The notes: generated by a model from the letters alone, not told the origin. 64,000 bases of DNA from Rhodococcus sp. SGAir0479 (GCF_005484805.1 NZ_CP039432.1:2480001-2544000); one strand, 5' to 3'; positions 26,059 to 36,909 are shown, counted from the stretch's first letter. Translations and numbers: made by a program.

Positions 26059-27165
26059 TCAGCGCAGTCCGGTGCCCCGGGCCAGCGCGGTGTCGACCAG
26101 TGTGGACACCAGCTCGGCGTACTCGACACCCGCCGCCTGCCACATGCGCGGGAACATCGAGATCGACGTGAAGCCGGGCATCGTGTTGATCTCGTTGATC
26201 ACCGGGCCGTCGGCGGTGACGAAGAAGTCGACCCGCGCCAGGCCCTGGCAGTCGAGCGCTCGGAAGGCCCGCACCGCGAGCGCGCGGATCTGTTCGCTGA
26301 CGCTGTCGTCGAGGTCGGCGGGGACGTCGAACTCACACACGTCGTCCAGGTACTTGGTGTCGAAGTCGTAGAAGGCCGACTCGTCGCCCGCCGCGTCGGG
26401 CATCCGGATCTCGGCCACGACGCTCGCCCGGACGTCGCCGTCGGGGAACTCGAGGACCCCGCACTCGACCTCGCGTCCGACGACGCCGGACTCGACGATC
26501 ACCTTGGGGTCGTGCTCGCGTGCGTGCGCGACCGCCGCGTCGAAGTCGGCCCAGTCGGCCACCCGCGTGATGCCGATCGACGAACCGCCCCGGGCGGGTT
26601 TGACGAAGACGGGAAGGCCCAGCTGCTGCTTCTGTTCCTCGGTGAGGCCCGCAGTGCCCGGCCGCAACACCACCTGGAAGCCGACCGGGAGGCCCTCGGC
26701 GGCCAGCAGTTTCTTCGTGAACTCCTTGTCCATTCCGGCCGCGCTGGCCAGGACACCGGGACCGACGTACGGGATGCCGGCCAGCTCCAGCAGTCCCTGG
26801 ATGGTGCCGTCCTCGCCGTACGCGCCGTGCAGTACCGGGAACACGACGTCGACCGAGGCGAGCGCCTGCCCGGCCCGGGACTCGTCGAGCGCGACGAGCG
26901 CACCGGCCCGCGTGGGGTCGGCCGTCAGCGCCAGCGCCGTCCCGTCCGCGTCGACCGTCGGCATCGAGCGATCCTTGATCGCGAGGGCGGCGGGATCGGC
27001 GGACCCCAGTACCCACGCACCGTCCGTCGTGATCCCGATCGGTACCACCTCGTAGCGGTCCGGGTCGAGGTTCCTCAGGACGCTGCCGGCGGATACACAG
27101 GACACGGAATGCTCGTTGCTGCGGCCGCCGAAGACGACGGCGACCCTGGTACGCGGATTGTTCAC
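26059..27165 (-). CDS. ddl: D-alanine--D-alanine ligase
   Basis: ATP-grasp enzyme of about 368 residues that makes the D-Ala-D-Ala end of peptidoglycan precursors; the target of D-cycloserine. Motifs are [57 protein letters not shown] and the metal-binding EINTMPGFT. The GTG at 27165 begins [10 protein letters not shown]. gpsA lies 73 bases upstream on the same strand; the gpsA-ddl pair is conserved in actinomycetes. Confidence 0.97.
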   Translation of the reverse strand: MNNPRTRVAVVFGGRSNEHSVSCVSAGSVLRNLDPDRYEVVPIGITTDGAWVLGSADPAALAIKDRSMPTVDADGTALALTADPTRAGALVALDESRAGQALASVDVVFPVLHGAYGEDGTIQGLLELAGIPYVGPGVLASAAGMDKEFTKKLLAAEGLPVGFQVVLRPGTAGLTEEQKQQLGLPVFVKPARGGSSIGITRVADWADFDAAVAHAREHDPKVIVESGVVGREVECGVLEFPDGDVRASVVAEIRMPDAAGDESAFYDFDTKYLDDVCEFDVPADLDDSVSEQIRALAVRAFRALDCQGLARVDFFVTADGPVINEINTMPGFTSISMFPRMWQAAGVEYAELVSTLVDTALARGTGLR

Positions 27166-27238
27166 GCCCCAAACCGTACCGTCGCCGGCTTCGACCGTCC
27201 GCACCGCCCGAGCCGCCGGATCGCGCTGCCGCGGGCCG

Positions 27239-28237
27239 TCACTCCGGCTTGACGCGGCGTCCCAGCAACATACCGACCGCGTCGCGTACGGCCATTCCTT
27301 CGTGACACACACGGTGGACGGCGTCCGTGAGCGGCATCTCGACGCCGTGCGCGGCGGCGAGCGCGCGCACCGAGGTGCAGGATTTGACGCCCTCCGCCAC
27401 CTGTCCGTTCGTCGCGGCCTGGGCGCTCTCGAGGGATCCGCCGCGGCCGAGCCGCTCCCCGAAGGACCGGTTCCGGGACAGCGGCGAGGTGCACGTGGCG
27501 ACCAGGTCGCCGACGCCCGCCAGACCCGCCAGTGTCGCCGCGTTCGCGCCCAGCGCGACACCCAGTCGGATGATCTCCGCGAGGCCGCGGGTGATGAGAC
27601 TCGCGATCGTGTTCTCGCCCAGCCCGATCCCGGACGCCATACCGCACGCGAGCGCGATGACGTTCTTGCACGCACCGCCGACCTCGCAGCCGATCACGTC
27701 CGTGTTGGTGTACGGACGGAAATATCCTGTCGCGCAAGACTTCTGAATCTCGATGGCGCGCGCCTCGTCGGTGCAGGCGACCACGGTGGCGGCCGGCTGG
27801 CCCAGCGCGATCTCCCCGGCGAGGTTGGGGCCCGACAGCACCGCCACCCGCGCGGGATCGACCGCGGCCACCTGGGAGATCACCTCACTCATCCGCAGCA
27901 GCGTCACGCTCTCGATGCCCTTGGCGAGGCTCAGCAACGTGGCGTCCGGACCGATCGCGGCCGACCAGTGCTCGAGGTTGCCGCGCAACGACTGCGACGG
28001 CACCGCCAGTACGACGATGTCGGCGCCGTCGAGCGCCTGTTCGTGGTCGGTCGTCGCGTGTACCGCTGTCGGCAGCACGATTCCCGGCAGGTAGTCCGGA
28101 TTCTCGTGGCGGGTGGCGACACTGTCGGCGACCTCCGCGCGGCGCGCCCACAGCGTGACATCCGTCCCCGCATCGGCGAGCACCTTGGCGAACGCCGTGC
28201 CCCACGAACCAGCCCCCAGCACTGCCGCCTTGCTCAC
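27239..28237 (-). CDS. gpsA: Glycerol-3-phosphate dehydrogenase [NAD(P)+]
   Basis: Enzyme of about 332 residues that reduces dihydroxyacetone phosphate to sn-glycerol 3-phosphate for phospholipid synthesis. The Rossmann motif is [17 protein letters not shown]; the catalytic lysine lies in [10 protein letters not shown], and substrate-site segments are SGPNLAGEI and [12 protein letters not shown]. The GTG at 28237 is preceded by GGAGGGG with good spacing; an upstream GTG at 28279 is less likely. It is divergent from fbiD and precedes ddl. Confidence 0.96.
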   Translation of the reverse strand: MSKAAVLGAGSWGTAFAKVLADAGTDVTLWARRAEVADSVATRHENPDYLPGIVLPTAVHATTDHEQALDGADIVVLAVPSQSLRGNLEHWSAAIGPDATLLSLAKGIESVTLLRMSEVISQVAAVDPARVAVLSGPNLAGEIALGQPAATVVACTDEARAIEIQKSCATGYFRPYTNTDVIGCEVGGACKNVIALACGMASGIGLGENTIASLITRGLAEIIRLGVALGANAATLAGLAGVGDLVATCTSPLSRNRSFGERLGRGGSLESAQAATNGQVAEGVKSCTSVRALAAAHGVEMPLTDAVHRVCHEGMAVRDAVGMLLGRRVKPE

Positions 28238-28398
28238 GCTGCCCCTCCGTTCCGCGCTCGTCACTCGTGTCGTCACCACTCACACACCGCCGCGCGTCGA
28301 CCTGCCCGCTCCGCCGACGGCACCAGAACACGATATCTCTCCGCGCCCCTCCGGCTGCCCGTCCCCGACTCGACGCGGCTGCTGGCAAGATTGCGCGC

Positions 28399-29115
28399 GT
28401 GGACGCGCAACACCGATCCGAGCGACCGGTGCACGCCCATGTCCTGATCGCGGTGAAGGAACTCCGCCTCGCGAAGTCCCGGCTCGCCGACCACCTGTCC
28501 GCCACCGACCGCGCCGACCTCGTCGCCGCGATGCTCCACGACACTCTGGCCACGCTCGTCGACGCCGGCTTCGGTGCCGCTGCGGGCTCCGGCGTCACGG
28601 TCGTCACGCCGGACCCGGCGGTGGCCGCGATCGCCGAACGCCACGGCGTCCGGCACTGGCCGGATCCGGAGCCCGCACGGACCGGCGACGACGGGCTCAA
28701 CGCGGCGTTGGCGGCAGCCGAGGCCGGCGTGGGATTCGCGGCCGGCGCGCCGGATCTCGTCGCGCTGCAGGCGGACCTGCCGGCCCTGCGCCCCGAGGAA
28801 CTGCTCGACGCGCTCGGAGCCGCGCGGCGCGCCGGGCGTGCGATCGTCGTGGACCACACCGGCAGCGGCACCGCCGCGCTCTTCGCGTGCGGGCCCGGAC
28901 GCACCCTCGAGCCGCGGTTCGGAACGGATTCGGCGGCCCGCCACATCGCGTCCGGAGCCAAGGTGCTCGAGGGTGACTGGCCGGGACTGCGCCAGGACGT
29001 CGACACCGTCGCCGATCTCACGGCCGCCACCCGGCTCGGGCTCGGGCCCTCGACGCGAGCAGTTCTCGAACGGATCACGTGTCTGCCCGGTGTCGCACGA
29101 CGGTCCTCGCCGTGA
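28399..29115 (+). CDS. fbiD: Phosphoenolpyruvate guanylyltransferase FbiD (CofC family)
   Basis: A nucleotidyltransferase of about 238 residues for coenzyme F420 synthesis. In mycobacteria, this enzyme joins GTP and phosphoenolpyruvate, whereas archaeal CofC was assigned 2-phospho-L-lactate. Motifs are AVKELRLAKSRL near the start, TGDDGLNAALAAAE, ALQADLPALRPEEL and PRFGTDSAARH...WPGLRQDVDTVADL. GTG at 28399 is the chosen start; a second GTG 30 bases on also precedes the conserved part. It sits directly before ppk, as in M. tuberculosis. Confidence 0.9.
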   Translation: MDAQHRSERPVHAHVLIAVKELRLAKSRLADHLSATDRADLVAAMLHDTLATLVDAGFGAAAGSGVTVVTPDPAVAAIAERHGVRHWPDPEPARTGDDGLNAALAAAEAGVGFAAGAPDLVALQADLPALRPEELLDALGAARRAGRAIVVDHTGSGTAALFACGPGRTLEPRFGTDSAARHIASGAKVLEGDWPGLRQDVDTVADLTAATRLGLGPSTRAVLERITCLPGVARRSSP

Positions 29116-29166
29116 ACTGCGTGTGATCGATTGTCGCGCCTCCGATTCTCGAGGGATGATCGAGGA

Positions 29167-31392
29167 GTGAGCAACGGGAGAGCACTCGAATCACGTACAG
29201 ACACCGCCCGTCCGTCGGAAGACGGCGTCGGCACCGACCGGAAGGTTCCCGCCGGTGGCGGTGACGGCGGCGTCCGCCCGAGCATTCCCACCGCCCCGCC
29301 CGCCGCGACGCCGACCGGCCCGGAGGACGGCGGACTGCCGCGCGATCGCTATCTCAATCGCGAACTCAGTTGGCTCGACTTCAACTCGCGGGTGCTGGCG
29401 CTGGCCGAGGACACGTCGCTGCCCCTTCTCGAACGCGCGAAGTTCCTGGCGATCTTCGCGTCGAACCTCGACGAGTTCTACATGGTCCGGGTCGCGGGCC
29501 TCAAGCGTCGAGACGAAACCGGGCTGTCCGTCCGGTCTGCGGACGGCCTGTCCCCGCGCGAGCAGCTGGCACTGATCGGCAAACGGACACAAGAGATCTC
29601 CGACAAGCACGCCCGAGTGTTCCTCGACTCCGTCCGCCCCGCACTGGCCGCCGAGGGCATCTCGATCATCGGGTGGGCGGACCTCGACGGTGAGGAACGT
29701 CGTCGTCTGTCGGACCACTTCCACGAACAGGTCTTCCCGGTGCTGACCCCTCTGGCGGTCGATCCGGCGCACCCGTTCCCGTACATCAGTGGGCTGAGTC
29801 TGAATCTCGCGGTGACGGTGAAGGACGGCACGACCGGTGGCGAACACTTCGCGCGCGTGAAGGTTCCCGACAACGTCGACCGGTTCGTGCGGGTCACGCG
29901 GACCGGGGACGCGCCCGGCGCGATCGCGGCGTTCCTCCCCACCGAGGACCTCATCGCCGCGCACCTCGACGTCCTCTTCCCCGGGATGGAAGTTGTGGAA
30001 CACCACGCTTTCCGGGTCACTCGCAACGCCGACTTCGAGGTCGACGAGGACCGGGACGAGGATCTCCTCAAGGCTCTCGAACGCGAACTCGCGCGCCGGC
30101 GGTTCGGCTCCCCGGTCCGGCTCGAGGTCGCCGACGACATGACCGAGCACATGCTCGAAGTGTTGCTCCGCGAACTCGATGTCGACCCCGGCGACATCAT
30201 CCAAGTGCCTGGTCTACTTGATCTTTCGTCCCTGTGGCAGGTCTACGGCGTGGACCGGCCCAACCTCAAGGACGCGCCCTTCGTCCCGGCGACGCATCCG
30301 GCCTTCGGCGAACGGGAGACCCCGAAGAGCGTGTTCTCCACGCTCCGCGACGGCGACGTTCTCGTCCAGCACCCGTACGACTCCTTCTCGACCAGCGTGC
30401 AGCGTTTCATCGAGCAGGCCGCGGCAGATCCCCAGGTTCTCGCGATCAAACAAACGCTGTACCGGACGTCGGGTGACTCGCCCATCGTCAACGCGCTGGT
30501 CGCCGCCGCCGAAGCGGGCAAGCAGGTGGTCGCGCTCGTCGAGATCAAGGCGCGCTTCGACGAACAGGCGAACATCAAGTGGGCGCGCAAACTGGAACAG
30601 GCCGGCGTTCACGTCGTGTACGGCCTGGTGGGGTTGAAGACTCACTGCAAGACCTGCCTGGTGGTGCGGCGCGAGGGTTCGACCATCCGTCGGTACTGCC
30701 ACATCGGAACCGGCAACTACAACCCCAAGACCGCGCGGTTGTACGAGGACGTGGGCCTGTTGACGGCGGCTCCGGAGATCGGTGCCGATCTGACCGACCT
30801 GTTCAACTCGCTCACCGGCTACTCACGCAAGTCCCAGTACCGCAACCTGCTGGTCGCTCCGTACGGCGTGCGCGCGGGCATCATCGGCCGCATCGAGGCC
30901 GAGATCGAGCACCGGCAGGCGGGGCGCGAGGCCGGAATCCGGCTCAAGGCCAACGCGCTCGTCGACGAGCAGGTGATCGACGCCCTGTACCGCGCCTCCC
31001 GTGCCGGCGTGCCGGTACAGGTGGTCGTGCGCGGCATCTGCGCGCTCCGGACCGGTGTCCCGGGCCTGAGCGAGAACATCGAGGTGCGCTCGATTCTCGG
31101 ACGTTTCCTCGAGCACTCCCGGATCATGCACTTCCGCGGCTCGAACGAGTTCTGGATCGGCAGCGCGGACATGATGCACCGCAACCTCGATCGCCGCGTC
31201 GAGGTGATGGCACAGGTCAAGGATCCGCGGCTGACGCGCCAACTCGACGAGATCTTCGAATCCGCGCTGGATCCGACGACGCGATGCTGGGTCCTGCAGC
31301 CGGACAGCAGTTGGAAGGCCTCGCCCGCTCGTGGGGAGGAGGTGCGTGAGCACCAGGAGGAGATGATGCGCCGTCGCCGGTCCCACACCTGA
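29167..31392 (+). CDS. ppk: Polyphosphate kinase 1
   Basis: Reversible synthesis of polyphosphate from ATP. About 741 residues; the first 65 are disordered and rich in Pro, Gly and Thr, then the N domain starts at [21 protein letters not shown]. The catalytic histidine is in [23 protein letters not shown] and the second conserved histidine in [12 protein letters not shown]. Nucleotide-binding [15 protein letters not shown] is present. GTG at 29167 is the likely start after GAGGA; a start at 29131 is possible. It lies between fbiD and mutT1 on the plus strand. Confidence 0.96.
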   Translation: MSNGRALESRTDTARPSEDGVGTDRKVPAGGGDGGVRPSIPTAPPAATPTGPEDGGLPRDRYLNRELSWLDFNSRVLALAEDTSLPLLERAKFLAIFASNLDEFYMVRVAGLKRRDETGLSVRSADGLSPREQLALIGKRTQEISDKHARVFLDSVRPALAAEGISIIGWADLDGEERRRLSDHFHEQVFPVLTPLAVDPAHPFPYISGLSLNLAVTVKDGTTGGEHFARVKVPDNVDRFVRVTRTGDAPGAIAAFLPTEDLIAAHLDVLFPGMEVVEHHAFRVTRNADFEVDEDRDEDLLKALERELARRRFGSPVRLEVADDMTEHMLEVLLRELDVDPGDIIQVPGLLDLSSLWQVYGVDRPNLKDAPFVPATHPAFGERETPKSVFSTLRDGDVLVQHPYDSFSTSVQRFIEQAAADPQVLAIKQTLYRTSGDSPIVNALVAAAEAGKQVVALVEIKARFDEQANIKWARKLEQAGVHVVYGLVGLKTHCKTCLVVRREGSTIRRYCHIGTGNYNPKTARLYEDVGLLTAAPEIGADLTDLFNSLTGYSRKSQYRNLLVAPYGVRAGIIGRIEAEIEHRQAGREAGIRLKANALVDEQVIDALYRASRAGVPVQVVVRGICALRTGVPGLSENIEVRSILGRFLEHSRIMHFRGSNEFWIGSADMMHRNLDRRVEVMAQVKDPRLTRQLDEIFESALDPTTRCWVLQPDSSWKASPARGEEVREHQEEMMRRRRSHT

Positions 31393-31438
31393 CCGCGTTT
31401 CCCCGATTCACCCTGCCGAGCACCGCGGCCCGCGGCCG

Positions 31439-32419
31439 ATGGAAGGAACGGAGCCCTTGAGTTCAGACAAGCCGCACCCCGACAATTCGACGACCGACAA
31501 ACCTGTCAAAGCAAACATTTTCGCGGCCGGCGCCGTTCTGTGGCGGAAGTCTCCCTCGAATCCCTATGAGATCGAAATCGCCCTGATTCACCGACCGCGG
31601 TATGACGACTGGTCGTTCCCCAAGGGAAAACTCGATCCGGGGGAAACGGCGATTGTCGCCGCGGTTCGCGAGATCCGGGAGGAAACCGGAATCGACGCGC
31701 AATTGGGCCGTCATCTCTCAGGTGTGACATATCCGATACCTGGGCACCGCAAGCTCAAGCGGGTCGAATACTGGGCGGCAGAGGCGGTCTCGGGACGTTT
31801 CGAGCCGAACGACGAAGTGGACGAGATGCTGTGGCTGCCGCTCGATCGCGTCGCCGAGCAACTCTCGTATCCGATGGATCGGACCATTCTCAGGCGATTC
31901 GCGCAGCTGCCGCCGGATACCACGACGGTGCTGCTCGTTCGGCACGCGAAGGCCGGGAGCCGTAAGAAGTACACCGGAGACGACAACCTCCGGCCACTCG
32001 AGACCAAGGGGCGGCTCCAGGCGGAAGCGCTCGTCCCCCAACTGCAGGCTTTCGGCGCGAGCGATGTCTGCTCGGCCGACCGCACGCGGTGCGTCCAGAC
32101 GGTCGAACCGCTCGCCGAGGCGCTCTCGGTACCGGTCCGGATCGAGCCCCTGCTGTCGGAGGAGGGCTATGCCGCGGACCCGTCCGGAGCACGTGCCCGG
32201 GCCCGCAAGATCGCCGCGCTGGGCGGCGTCCAGGTGATCTGCAGCCAGGGCGGTGTCATCCCGGATCTGCTGGAGTGGTGGGCCGATCGTGACGGGGTGA
32301 CACTGCCGCCGGCACGAAACCGCAAGGCCAGCACGTGGGTTCTGTCGATGTCGGGCGGGCGCCTCGTGGCGGCCGATCACATCGACAGCCCCTTGCCGGT
32401 CGTTCGCGCCGCGAACTGA
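31439..32419 (+). CDS. mutT1: MutT1-type Nudix hydrolase with C-terminal histidine-phosphatase domain
   Basis: A 326-residue two-domain protein. The Nudix box GKLDPGETAIVAAVREIREETGI is complete (residues about 62-84). The C-terminal half is a histidine-phosphatase (RHG) domain, with the catalytic LLVRHAKAGS: the third residue is Ala rather than the Gly of the mycobacterial protein. MutT1 in mycobacteria hydrolyses 8-oxo-dGTP to the diphosphate and diadenosine polyphosphates. ATG at 31439 or TTG at 31457 could start it; GGAAGG and CGGAG precede the latter. It follows ppk by 46 bases and ends at a bidirectional hairpin. Confidence 0.93.
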   Translation: MEGTEPLSSDKPHPDNSTTDKPVKANIFAAGAVLWRKSPSNPYEIEIALIHRPRYDDWSFPKGKLDPGETAIVAAVREIREETGIDAQLGRHLSGVTYPIPGHRKLKRVEYWAAEAVSGRFEPNDEVDEMLWLPLDRVAEQLSYPMDRTILRRFAQLPPDTTTVLLVRHAKAGSRKKYTGDDNLRPLETKGRLQAEALVPQLQAFGASDVCSADRTRCVQTVEPLAEALSVPVRIEPLLSEEGYAADPSGARARARKIAALGGVQVICSQGGVIPDLLEWWADRDGVTLPPARNRKASTWVLSMSGGRLVAADHIDSPLPVVRAAN

Positions 32420-32439
32420 GCGCGCCGGACACGGAAAAC

Positions 32440-32479
32440 AACTCGGCGGCCGCGGGAGTGATCCCGTGGCCGCCGAGTT
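32440..32479. terminator. Bidirectional terminator between mutT1 and hupB
   Basis: 12-bp arms (32440-32451 and 32468-32479) extended by a GCGGGA/TCCCGT inner stem around a GTGA loop. The flanks are A-rich on the left and T-rich on the right, so it can act in both directions. Confidence 0.85.
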
Positions 32480-32521
32480 TCGTTTACGGAGGGTTCCGCC
32501 GACGCCGAGGCGCCGGACGCG

Positions 32522-33274
32522 TCACTTGCGGGCGCCGCGCTTGGCCGGAGCCTTCTTGGCCGCCGTGGTCTTCTTGGCGGCGGTGGTCTTCTTCGCTGCG
32601 GTCTTGGCGGGAGCCTTGGCCGCAGTCTTCTTGGCTGCGGTCTTGGCGGGAGCCTTGGTCGCAGTGGTCTTCTTGGCCGCAGTGGTCTTCTTCGCCGCGG
32701 TCTTGGCCGGAGCCTTGGTCGCCGTGGTCTTCTTCGCCGCGGTCTTGGCCGGAGCCTTGGTCGCCGTGGTCTTCTTGGCGACGGTCTTGGTGGCGGTCTT
32801 CTTCGCTGCGGTCTTGGCCGGAGCCTTGGTCGCCGTGGTCTTCTTGGCCGCGGTCTTGGCCGGAGCCTTGGCCGCAGTCTTCTTCGCGGCAGTCTTCTTG
32901 GCCGCGGTCTTCTTGGCGGCCGTCTTCTTGGCGGCAGCCTTCTTCACGGGCTCGGCAGCGCCGCGCTTGACGGCCGGACCGCTGGCCGGGAGCTTCTGGC
33001 CACCGGCGATGAGCGCCTTGAACTGAGCGCCCGGACGGAAGGCCGGCACCGACGTCGGCTTGACCTTGACGGTCTCACCCGTACGCGGGTTGCGAGCGAC
33101 GCGGGCGGCGCGGCGGCGCTGCTCGAAGACGCCGAAACCGGTGATGGTGACGCTCTCTCCGGCGTGAACGGCACGCACGATGGTGTCGACGACGTGCTCG
33201 ACGGCCTCGGTGGCGGTGCGCCGATCAGTGCCGAGCTTCTCGGTCAGAACATCGATGAGCTCTGCCTTGTTCAT
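32522..33274 (-). CDS. hupB: HU-type histone-like protein with Lys/Ala-rich tail (HupB)
   Basis: Nucleoid protein of 250 residues. The HU domain (about 1-90) begins [20 protein letters not shown] and contains [22 protein letters not shown] with the DNA-binding arm. Residues from about 108 to 250 are a basic repeat tail built from AAKKT, TTATK and [10 protein letters not shown] units, resembling eukaryotic histone H1 tails. Mycobacterial HupB has a similar but differently arranged tail that is acetylated and methylated. It lies alone between mutT1 and leuD, with hairpins on the mutT1 side. Confidence 0.96.
   Translation of the reverse strand: MNKAELIDVLTEKLGTDRRTATEAVEHVVDTIVRAVHAGESVTITGFGVFEQRRRAARVARNPRTGETVKVKPTSVPAFRPGAQFKALIAGGQKLPASGPAVKRGAAEPVKKAAAKKTAAKKTAAKKTAAKKTAAKAPAKTAAKKTTATKAPAKTAAKKTATKTVAKKTTATKAPAKTAAKKTTATKAPAKTAAKKTTAAKKTTATKAPAKTAAKKTAAKAPAKTAAKKTTAAKKTTAAKKAPAKRGARK
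32535..32955 (-). repeat. Imperfect coding repeats of the hupB tail
   Basis: The element encoding [10 protein letters not shown] occurs six times, separated by TTATK, TTAAK or related units, and the tail ends APAKRGARK. At DNA level, the commonest period is 42 bases (14 codons). Copy number could change by slippage or recombination. Confidence 0.8.
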
Positions 33275-33377
33275 GGAAATTCCTCCGCAAACTAATGGTC
33301 CACCGTCGGACCGACTACGAACTACGGTAAACCCGAAATCGGCAAGAGTCTATGCGGCACGCCAATTCTCATCAAGC

Positions 33378-33412
33378 GCGGCCCCCCGATCTGTGATAGA
33401 TCGGGGGGCCGC
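33378..33412 (-). terminator. Hairpin terminator after leuD
   Basis: A perfect 15-bp stem (33378-33392 with 33398-33412) and a 5-base loop, 19 bases downstream of the leuD stop. It separates leuCD from hupB. Confidence 0.8.
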
Positions 33413-33430
33413 ATCAGGATTCGGATTGCG

Positions 33431-34042
33431 TCAAATGTCGTTCGCGACTCGCGCCGGAAGCGTCGTAGGTTTCCATGACGGCCTTGACTTTTCGAACTCC
33501 GAAATCGCGTCCACCTGGCGCAACGTGAGTCCGATGTCGTCCAGGCCCTCGAGCAGGCGCCACCGCGTGTAGTCGTCAATTTCGAAGCGCACCACCGTCG
33601 TTCCGGCGGTCACGGTCTTGTCCTCGAGGTTCACGACCAATTCCAGGCCCGGCTGCTCGTCGAGCAACTTCCACAGCAGCTCGACGTCGTTCTGGTCGAC
33701 CTGCGCGGCGAGCAGACCGGCCTTGCCGGCGTTGCCCCGGAAGATGTCGGCGAAGCGCGATGCGATCACGACCCGGAATCCGAAGTCCGACAGCGCCCAG
33801 ACTGCGTGCTCGCGGGACGAACCGGTACCGAAGTCCGGCCCGGCCACGAGAACCGTTCCCTTGTCGTACGGCTCGACGTTAAGGATGAACTCCGGGTCGT
33901 TCCGCCATGCCGCGAAGAGCCCGTCCTCGAAGCCGGTGCGGGTCACCCGCTTCAGGTAGACGGCCGGGATGATCTGGTCGGTGTCCACATTGGAGCGGCG
34001 CAGCGGAACACCGATTCCCTTATGGGTGGTAAAGGCTTCCAT
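33431..34042 (-). CDS. leuD: 3-isopropylmalate dehydratase small subunit
   Basis: A 203-residue swivel-domain subunit of isopropylmalate isomerase (leucine synthesis). Key segments are [18 protein letters not shown] and the substrate-loop [19 protein letters not shown] precedes the ATG. The start is 10 bases after leuC, so the subunits are co-expressed. Confidence 0.97.
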   Translation of the reverse strand: MEAFTTHKGIGVPLRRSNVDTDQIIPAVYLKRVTRTGFEDGLFAAWRNDPEFILNVEPYDKGTVLVAGPDFGTGSSREHAVWALSDFGFRVVIASRFADIFRGNAGKAGLLAAQVDQNDVELLWKLLDEQPGLELVVNLEDKTVTAGTTVVRFEIDDYTRWRLLEGLDDIGLTLRQVDAISEFEKSRPSWKPTTLPARVANDI

Positions 34043-34052
34043 CGTTCTTCTC

Positions 34053-35492
34053 CTAGTTCCTCGAGCCCAGTGCCAGGTCTGCCGGTGCCGCCAGCGTGCC
34101 CCGGACCGCGGTCGCCGCCGCCACTGCGGGCGAGACGAGGTGCGTACGACCGCCCTTTCCTTGGCGGCCTTCGAAATTACGATTGGACGTCGACGCGGAA
34201 CGCTCGCCCGGAGCCAACTGATCCGGGTTCATTCCCAGACACATCGAGCAGCCGGCCTGCCGCCACTCCGCCCCGGCCGTGGTGAAGATCTCACCGAGAC
34301 CCTCCTCCTCCGCCTGCGCGCGCACGCGCATCGAACCCGGAACGATGAGCATCCGGACCCCGTCGGCGACGCGGCGCCCCTTCAGAACGTTTGCGACAGC
34401 ACGCAGATCCTCGATACGTCCGTTGGTGCACGACCCGACGAAGACGGTGTCCACCGCGACCTCGCGCAGCGGAGTACCGGCCTCCAGACCCATGTAGGCC
34501 AGAGCCTTCTCCGCAGCCAATCGTTCGCTCTCGTCGGCGAAATCGGCCGGATCGGGCACCGCGTCCCCCAGCGGAGCACCCTGGCCGGGATTGGTTCCCC
34601 ACGTCACGAACGGGGTCAGGGACGCGCCGTCGATGTGCACCTCGGTGTCGAAGACCGCGTCGTCGTCGGTCCGCAACTCGTTCCACGCGGCCACCGCGGC
34701 ATCCCAGTCGGCTCCCTGCGGTGCGTGCGGACGGCCCTTGATGAACTCGTACGTGATGTCGTCGGGCGCGATCATGCCGGCCCGGGCGCCGGCCTCGATC
34801 GACATGTTGCAGATCGTCATCCGGGCTTCCATCGACAGCTTCCGGATGGCCTCACCGCGGTACTCGATCACGTACCCCTGTCCGCCACCGGTACCGATCT
34901 TCGCGATGACCGCGAGGATGAGGTCCTTGCTCGTGACGCCGGGAGCCAACTCACCGTCGACGGTGACCGCCATGGTCTTGAACGGACGCAGCGACAGCGT
35001 CTGCGTCGCCATCACGTGCTCGACCTCACTGGTGCCGATTCCCATTGCGAGAGCGCCGAAGGCGCCGTGCGTGGAGGTGTGGCTGTCACCGCAGACCACC
35101 GTCATCCCGGGCTGCGTCAGACCCAGCTGGGGACCGACGACGTGCACGATGCCCTGGTCGAGGTCACCCATCGGGTGCAGCCGGACGCCGAACTCCTCGC
35201 AGTTCTTGCGCAGGGTCTCGACCTGCGTGCGCGAGACCGGGTCGGCGATCGGCTTGTCGATGTCGACCGTCGGGACGTTGTGGTCCTCGGTGGCGATCGT
35301 CAGGTCCGGCCGGCGCAGCTTGCGGCCGGCGAGCCGCAGCCCGTCGAAGGCCTGGGGGCTGGTCACCTCGTGCACGAGGTGCAGGTCGATGTAGATCAGG
35401 TCCGGCTTCTGCGCCGCACCCTCACCCTCTCCGCGCACGACAACGTGCTCGTCCCACACCTTCTCGGCCAGAGTGCGTCCTCTGTGAGCCAT
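34053..35492 (-). CDS. leuC: 3-isopropylmalate dehydratase large subunit
   Basis: The 479-residue aconitase-like subunit that converts 2- to 3-isopropylmalate with LeuD. The three [4Fe-4S] cysteines lie in FVGSCTNGR and CSMCLGMN. Other family markers are [13 protein letters not shown] and ATEDHNVPT. The ATG at 35492 has a GGAAGAG site close by. It is divergent from an IclR regulator with about 130 bases between them. Confidence 0.97.
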   Translation of the reverse strand: MAHRGRTLAEKVWDEHVVVRGEGEGAAQKPDLIYIDLHLVHEVTSPQAFDGLRLAGRKLRRPDLTIATEDHNVPTVDIDKPIADPVSRTQVETLRKNCEEFGVRLHPMGDLDQGIVHVVGPQLGLTQPGMTVVCGDSHTSTHGAFGALAMGIGTSEVEHVMATQTLSLRPFKTMAVTVDGELAPGVTSKDLILAVIAKIGTGGGQGYVIEYRGEAIRKLSMEARMTICNMSIEAGARAGMIAPDDITYEFIKGRPHAPQGADWDAAVAAWNELRTDDDAVFDTEVHIDGASLTPFVTWGTNPGQGAPLGDAVPDPADFADESERLAAEKALAYMGLEAGTPLREVAVDTVFVGSCTNGRIEDLRAVANVLKGRRVADGVRMLIVPGSMRVRAQAEEEGLGEIFTTAGAEWRQAGCSMCLGMNPDQLAPGERSASTSNRNFEGRQGKGGRTHLVSPAVAAATAVRGTLAAPADLALGSRN

Positions 35493-35622
35493 CTCTTCCA
35501 CCTCTGCAATCTCCGATGTCGCGCCGCCGGGTTTCCGGGCTGACCCGTGTCGCGTGATGTGCCGAACCATCCGCTCCGCACTTCGGCTATGATCCCAATA
35601 TGCGAGAACGGAGTATCGACCT

Positions 35623-36324
35623 ATGAGACAGCATAGCGGCATCGGGGTACTCGACAAAGCAATGGGCGTACTCCACGCAGTGGCCGAACAGCCCTGCAGC
35701 CTCACCGAACTGTGCAACCGGACGGGGCTGCCGCGGGCCACGGCACACCGGCTCGCGGTGGGACTCGAGGTCCACCGTCTCCTCACTCGCGACAACGACG
35801 GTCTGTGGTGCCCCGGACCCGGCCTGAGCGAACTGGCGGCCAGCGCCACCGACCCGCTCGTCGACGCGGCCGCCCTGGTGCTCCCCCGCCTACGCGAGAT
35901 CACCGGCGAGAGCGTGCAGCTGTACCGACGCGAGGGCACCCAGCGGGTGTGTGTGGCGGCCATGGAGCCGCCGACCGGCCTCCGGGACACCGTTCTCGTC
36001 GGCGCGCGCCTGCCGATGACCGCGGGCTCGGGCGCCAAGGTTCTGCTCGCGTGGGCGGATCCTCAGACCCAGAGAGCAATTCTGCCCGACGCCTCGTTCG
36101 GCGAACGGGTGCTGGTCGAGGTTCGGCGTCGCGGCTGGGCGCAGAGCGCCGCCGAGCGCGAACAGGGCGTCGCGAGCGTCGCCGCGCCGGTGCGCGATGC
36201 CGCCGGCAACGTCGTCGCCGCCATCTCCGTCTCGGGTCCGATCGACCGTATGGGCCGACGTCCGGGTGCGCGTTGGGCCGCCGATCTCCTCGCAGCCGCG
36301 GAGGCACTGCACAAACGCCTGTGA
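35623..36324 (+). CDS. IclR-family regulator next to leuCD (NdgR/LtbR type)
   Basis: A 233-residue regulator with a winged helix-turn-helix at about 5-65 ([23 protein letters not shown]) and the IclR effector domain ([40 protein letters not shown]). An IclR regulator divergent from leuCD is conserved in actinomycetes: LtbR in Corynebacterium represses leuB, leuCD and trp genes, NdgR in Streptomyces controls leucine and other amino-acid genes, and Rv2989 is the syntenic mycobacterial gene. Autoregulation and control of leuCD through the shared intergenic region is inference. ATG at 35623 immediately precedes the conserved sequence. Confidence 0.9.
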   Translation: MRQHSGIGVLDKAMGVLHAVAEQPCSLTELCNRTGLPRATAHRLAVGLEVHRLLTRDNDGLWCPGPGLSELAASATDPLVDAAALVLPRLREITGESVQLYRREGTQRVCVAAMEPPTGLRDTVLVGARLPMTAGSGAKVLLAWADPQTQRAILPDASFGERVLVEVRRRGWAQSAAEREQGVASVAAPVRDAAGNVVAAISVSGPIDRMGRRPGARWAADLLAAAEALHKRL

Positions 36325-36411
36325 GCGGCACGGGGCCCCACGCCGCCGCCGCGAACGTGATGCGTGGCACAGTCTTGTTCGAACGAATTCCAGTCGAGCG
36401 GAGGTAGTGCG

Positions 36412-36909
36412 GTGGGGACGAATCAGCGCGGACAGATCAGGATGACCGAGGACGAGATCACCCGATTCGTCGAACGCAGTCGCGTTTCGACGATGGCGAC
36501 GGTCGGCCCCGGCGGCATGCCGCACCTCGTCGCGATGTGGTACGCCGTCATCGACGGTGAGTTGTGGTTCGAGACCAAGGCGAAGTCCCAGAAGGCGGTC
36601 AATCTGCGCCGTGACGGCCGGCTCACCATGATGATCGAGGACGGCGACACCTACGACACCCTCCGTGGCGTTTCCATCGAGGGCCGTGGCGAGATCGTCG
36701 ACGACCCCGAGGCTCTCTTCAAGGTCGGCATCAGCATCTGGGAGCGCTACACCGGCCCGTACTCCGAGGACGTCAAGCCCGCAGTCGAGATGATGCTGCA
36801 CAAGCGGATTGCCGTCCGCGTCGTGCCCGAGCGCGTCCGCTCGTGGGACCACCGGAAGCTCGGGCTGCCCGCGATGCCGGTCGGCGGATCCACGGCCGCT
36901 TACCTGTAG
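36412..36909 (+). CDS. Split-barrel flavin/F420-binding protein (Rv2991-like)
   Basis: A 165-residue PNPOx-like protein. The start GTG at 36412 has GGAGG seven bases before it and gives VGTNQRGQIRMTEDEI, matching the mycobacterial relative. Family segments are GMPHLVAMWYAVIDGELWFETKAKSQKAVNLRRDGRLT, EDGDTYDTLRGVS and RSWDHRKLGLP. It belongs with the FDOR-B/PPOX group that binds FMN or F420; which cofactor is used cannot be told. It lies between the IclR gene and a DUF5302 gene. Confidence 0.87.
   Translation: MGTNQRGQIRMTEDEITRFVERSRVSTMATVGPGGMPHLVAMWYAVIDGELWFETKAKSQKAVNLRRDGRLTMMIEDGDTYDTLRGVSIEGRGEIVDDPEALFKVGISIWERYTGPYSEDVKPAVEMMLHKRIAVRVVPERVRSWDHRKLGLPAMPVGGSTAAYL

Noticed and set aside
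32535-32955. Possible CRISPR-like array in the hupB region
   Set aside because: The repeats are coding, imperfect and without unique spacers, and no cas gene is nearby.
32466-33026. Plus-strand ORF of 186 residues rich in Ala, Val, Leu and Phe that looks like a membrane protein
   Set aside because: It is the antisense shadow of the Lys/Ala repeat tail of hupB; complementing AAG and GCC codons yields hydrophobic repeats automatically.
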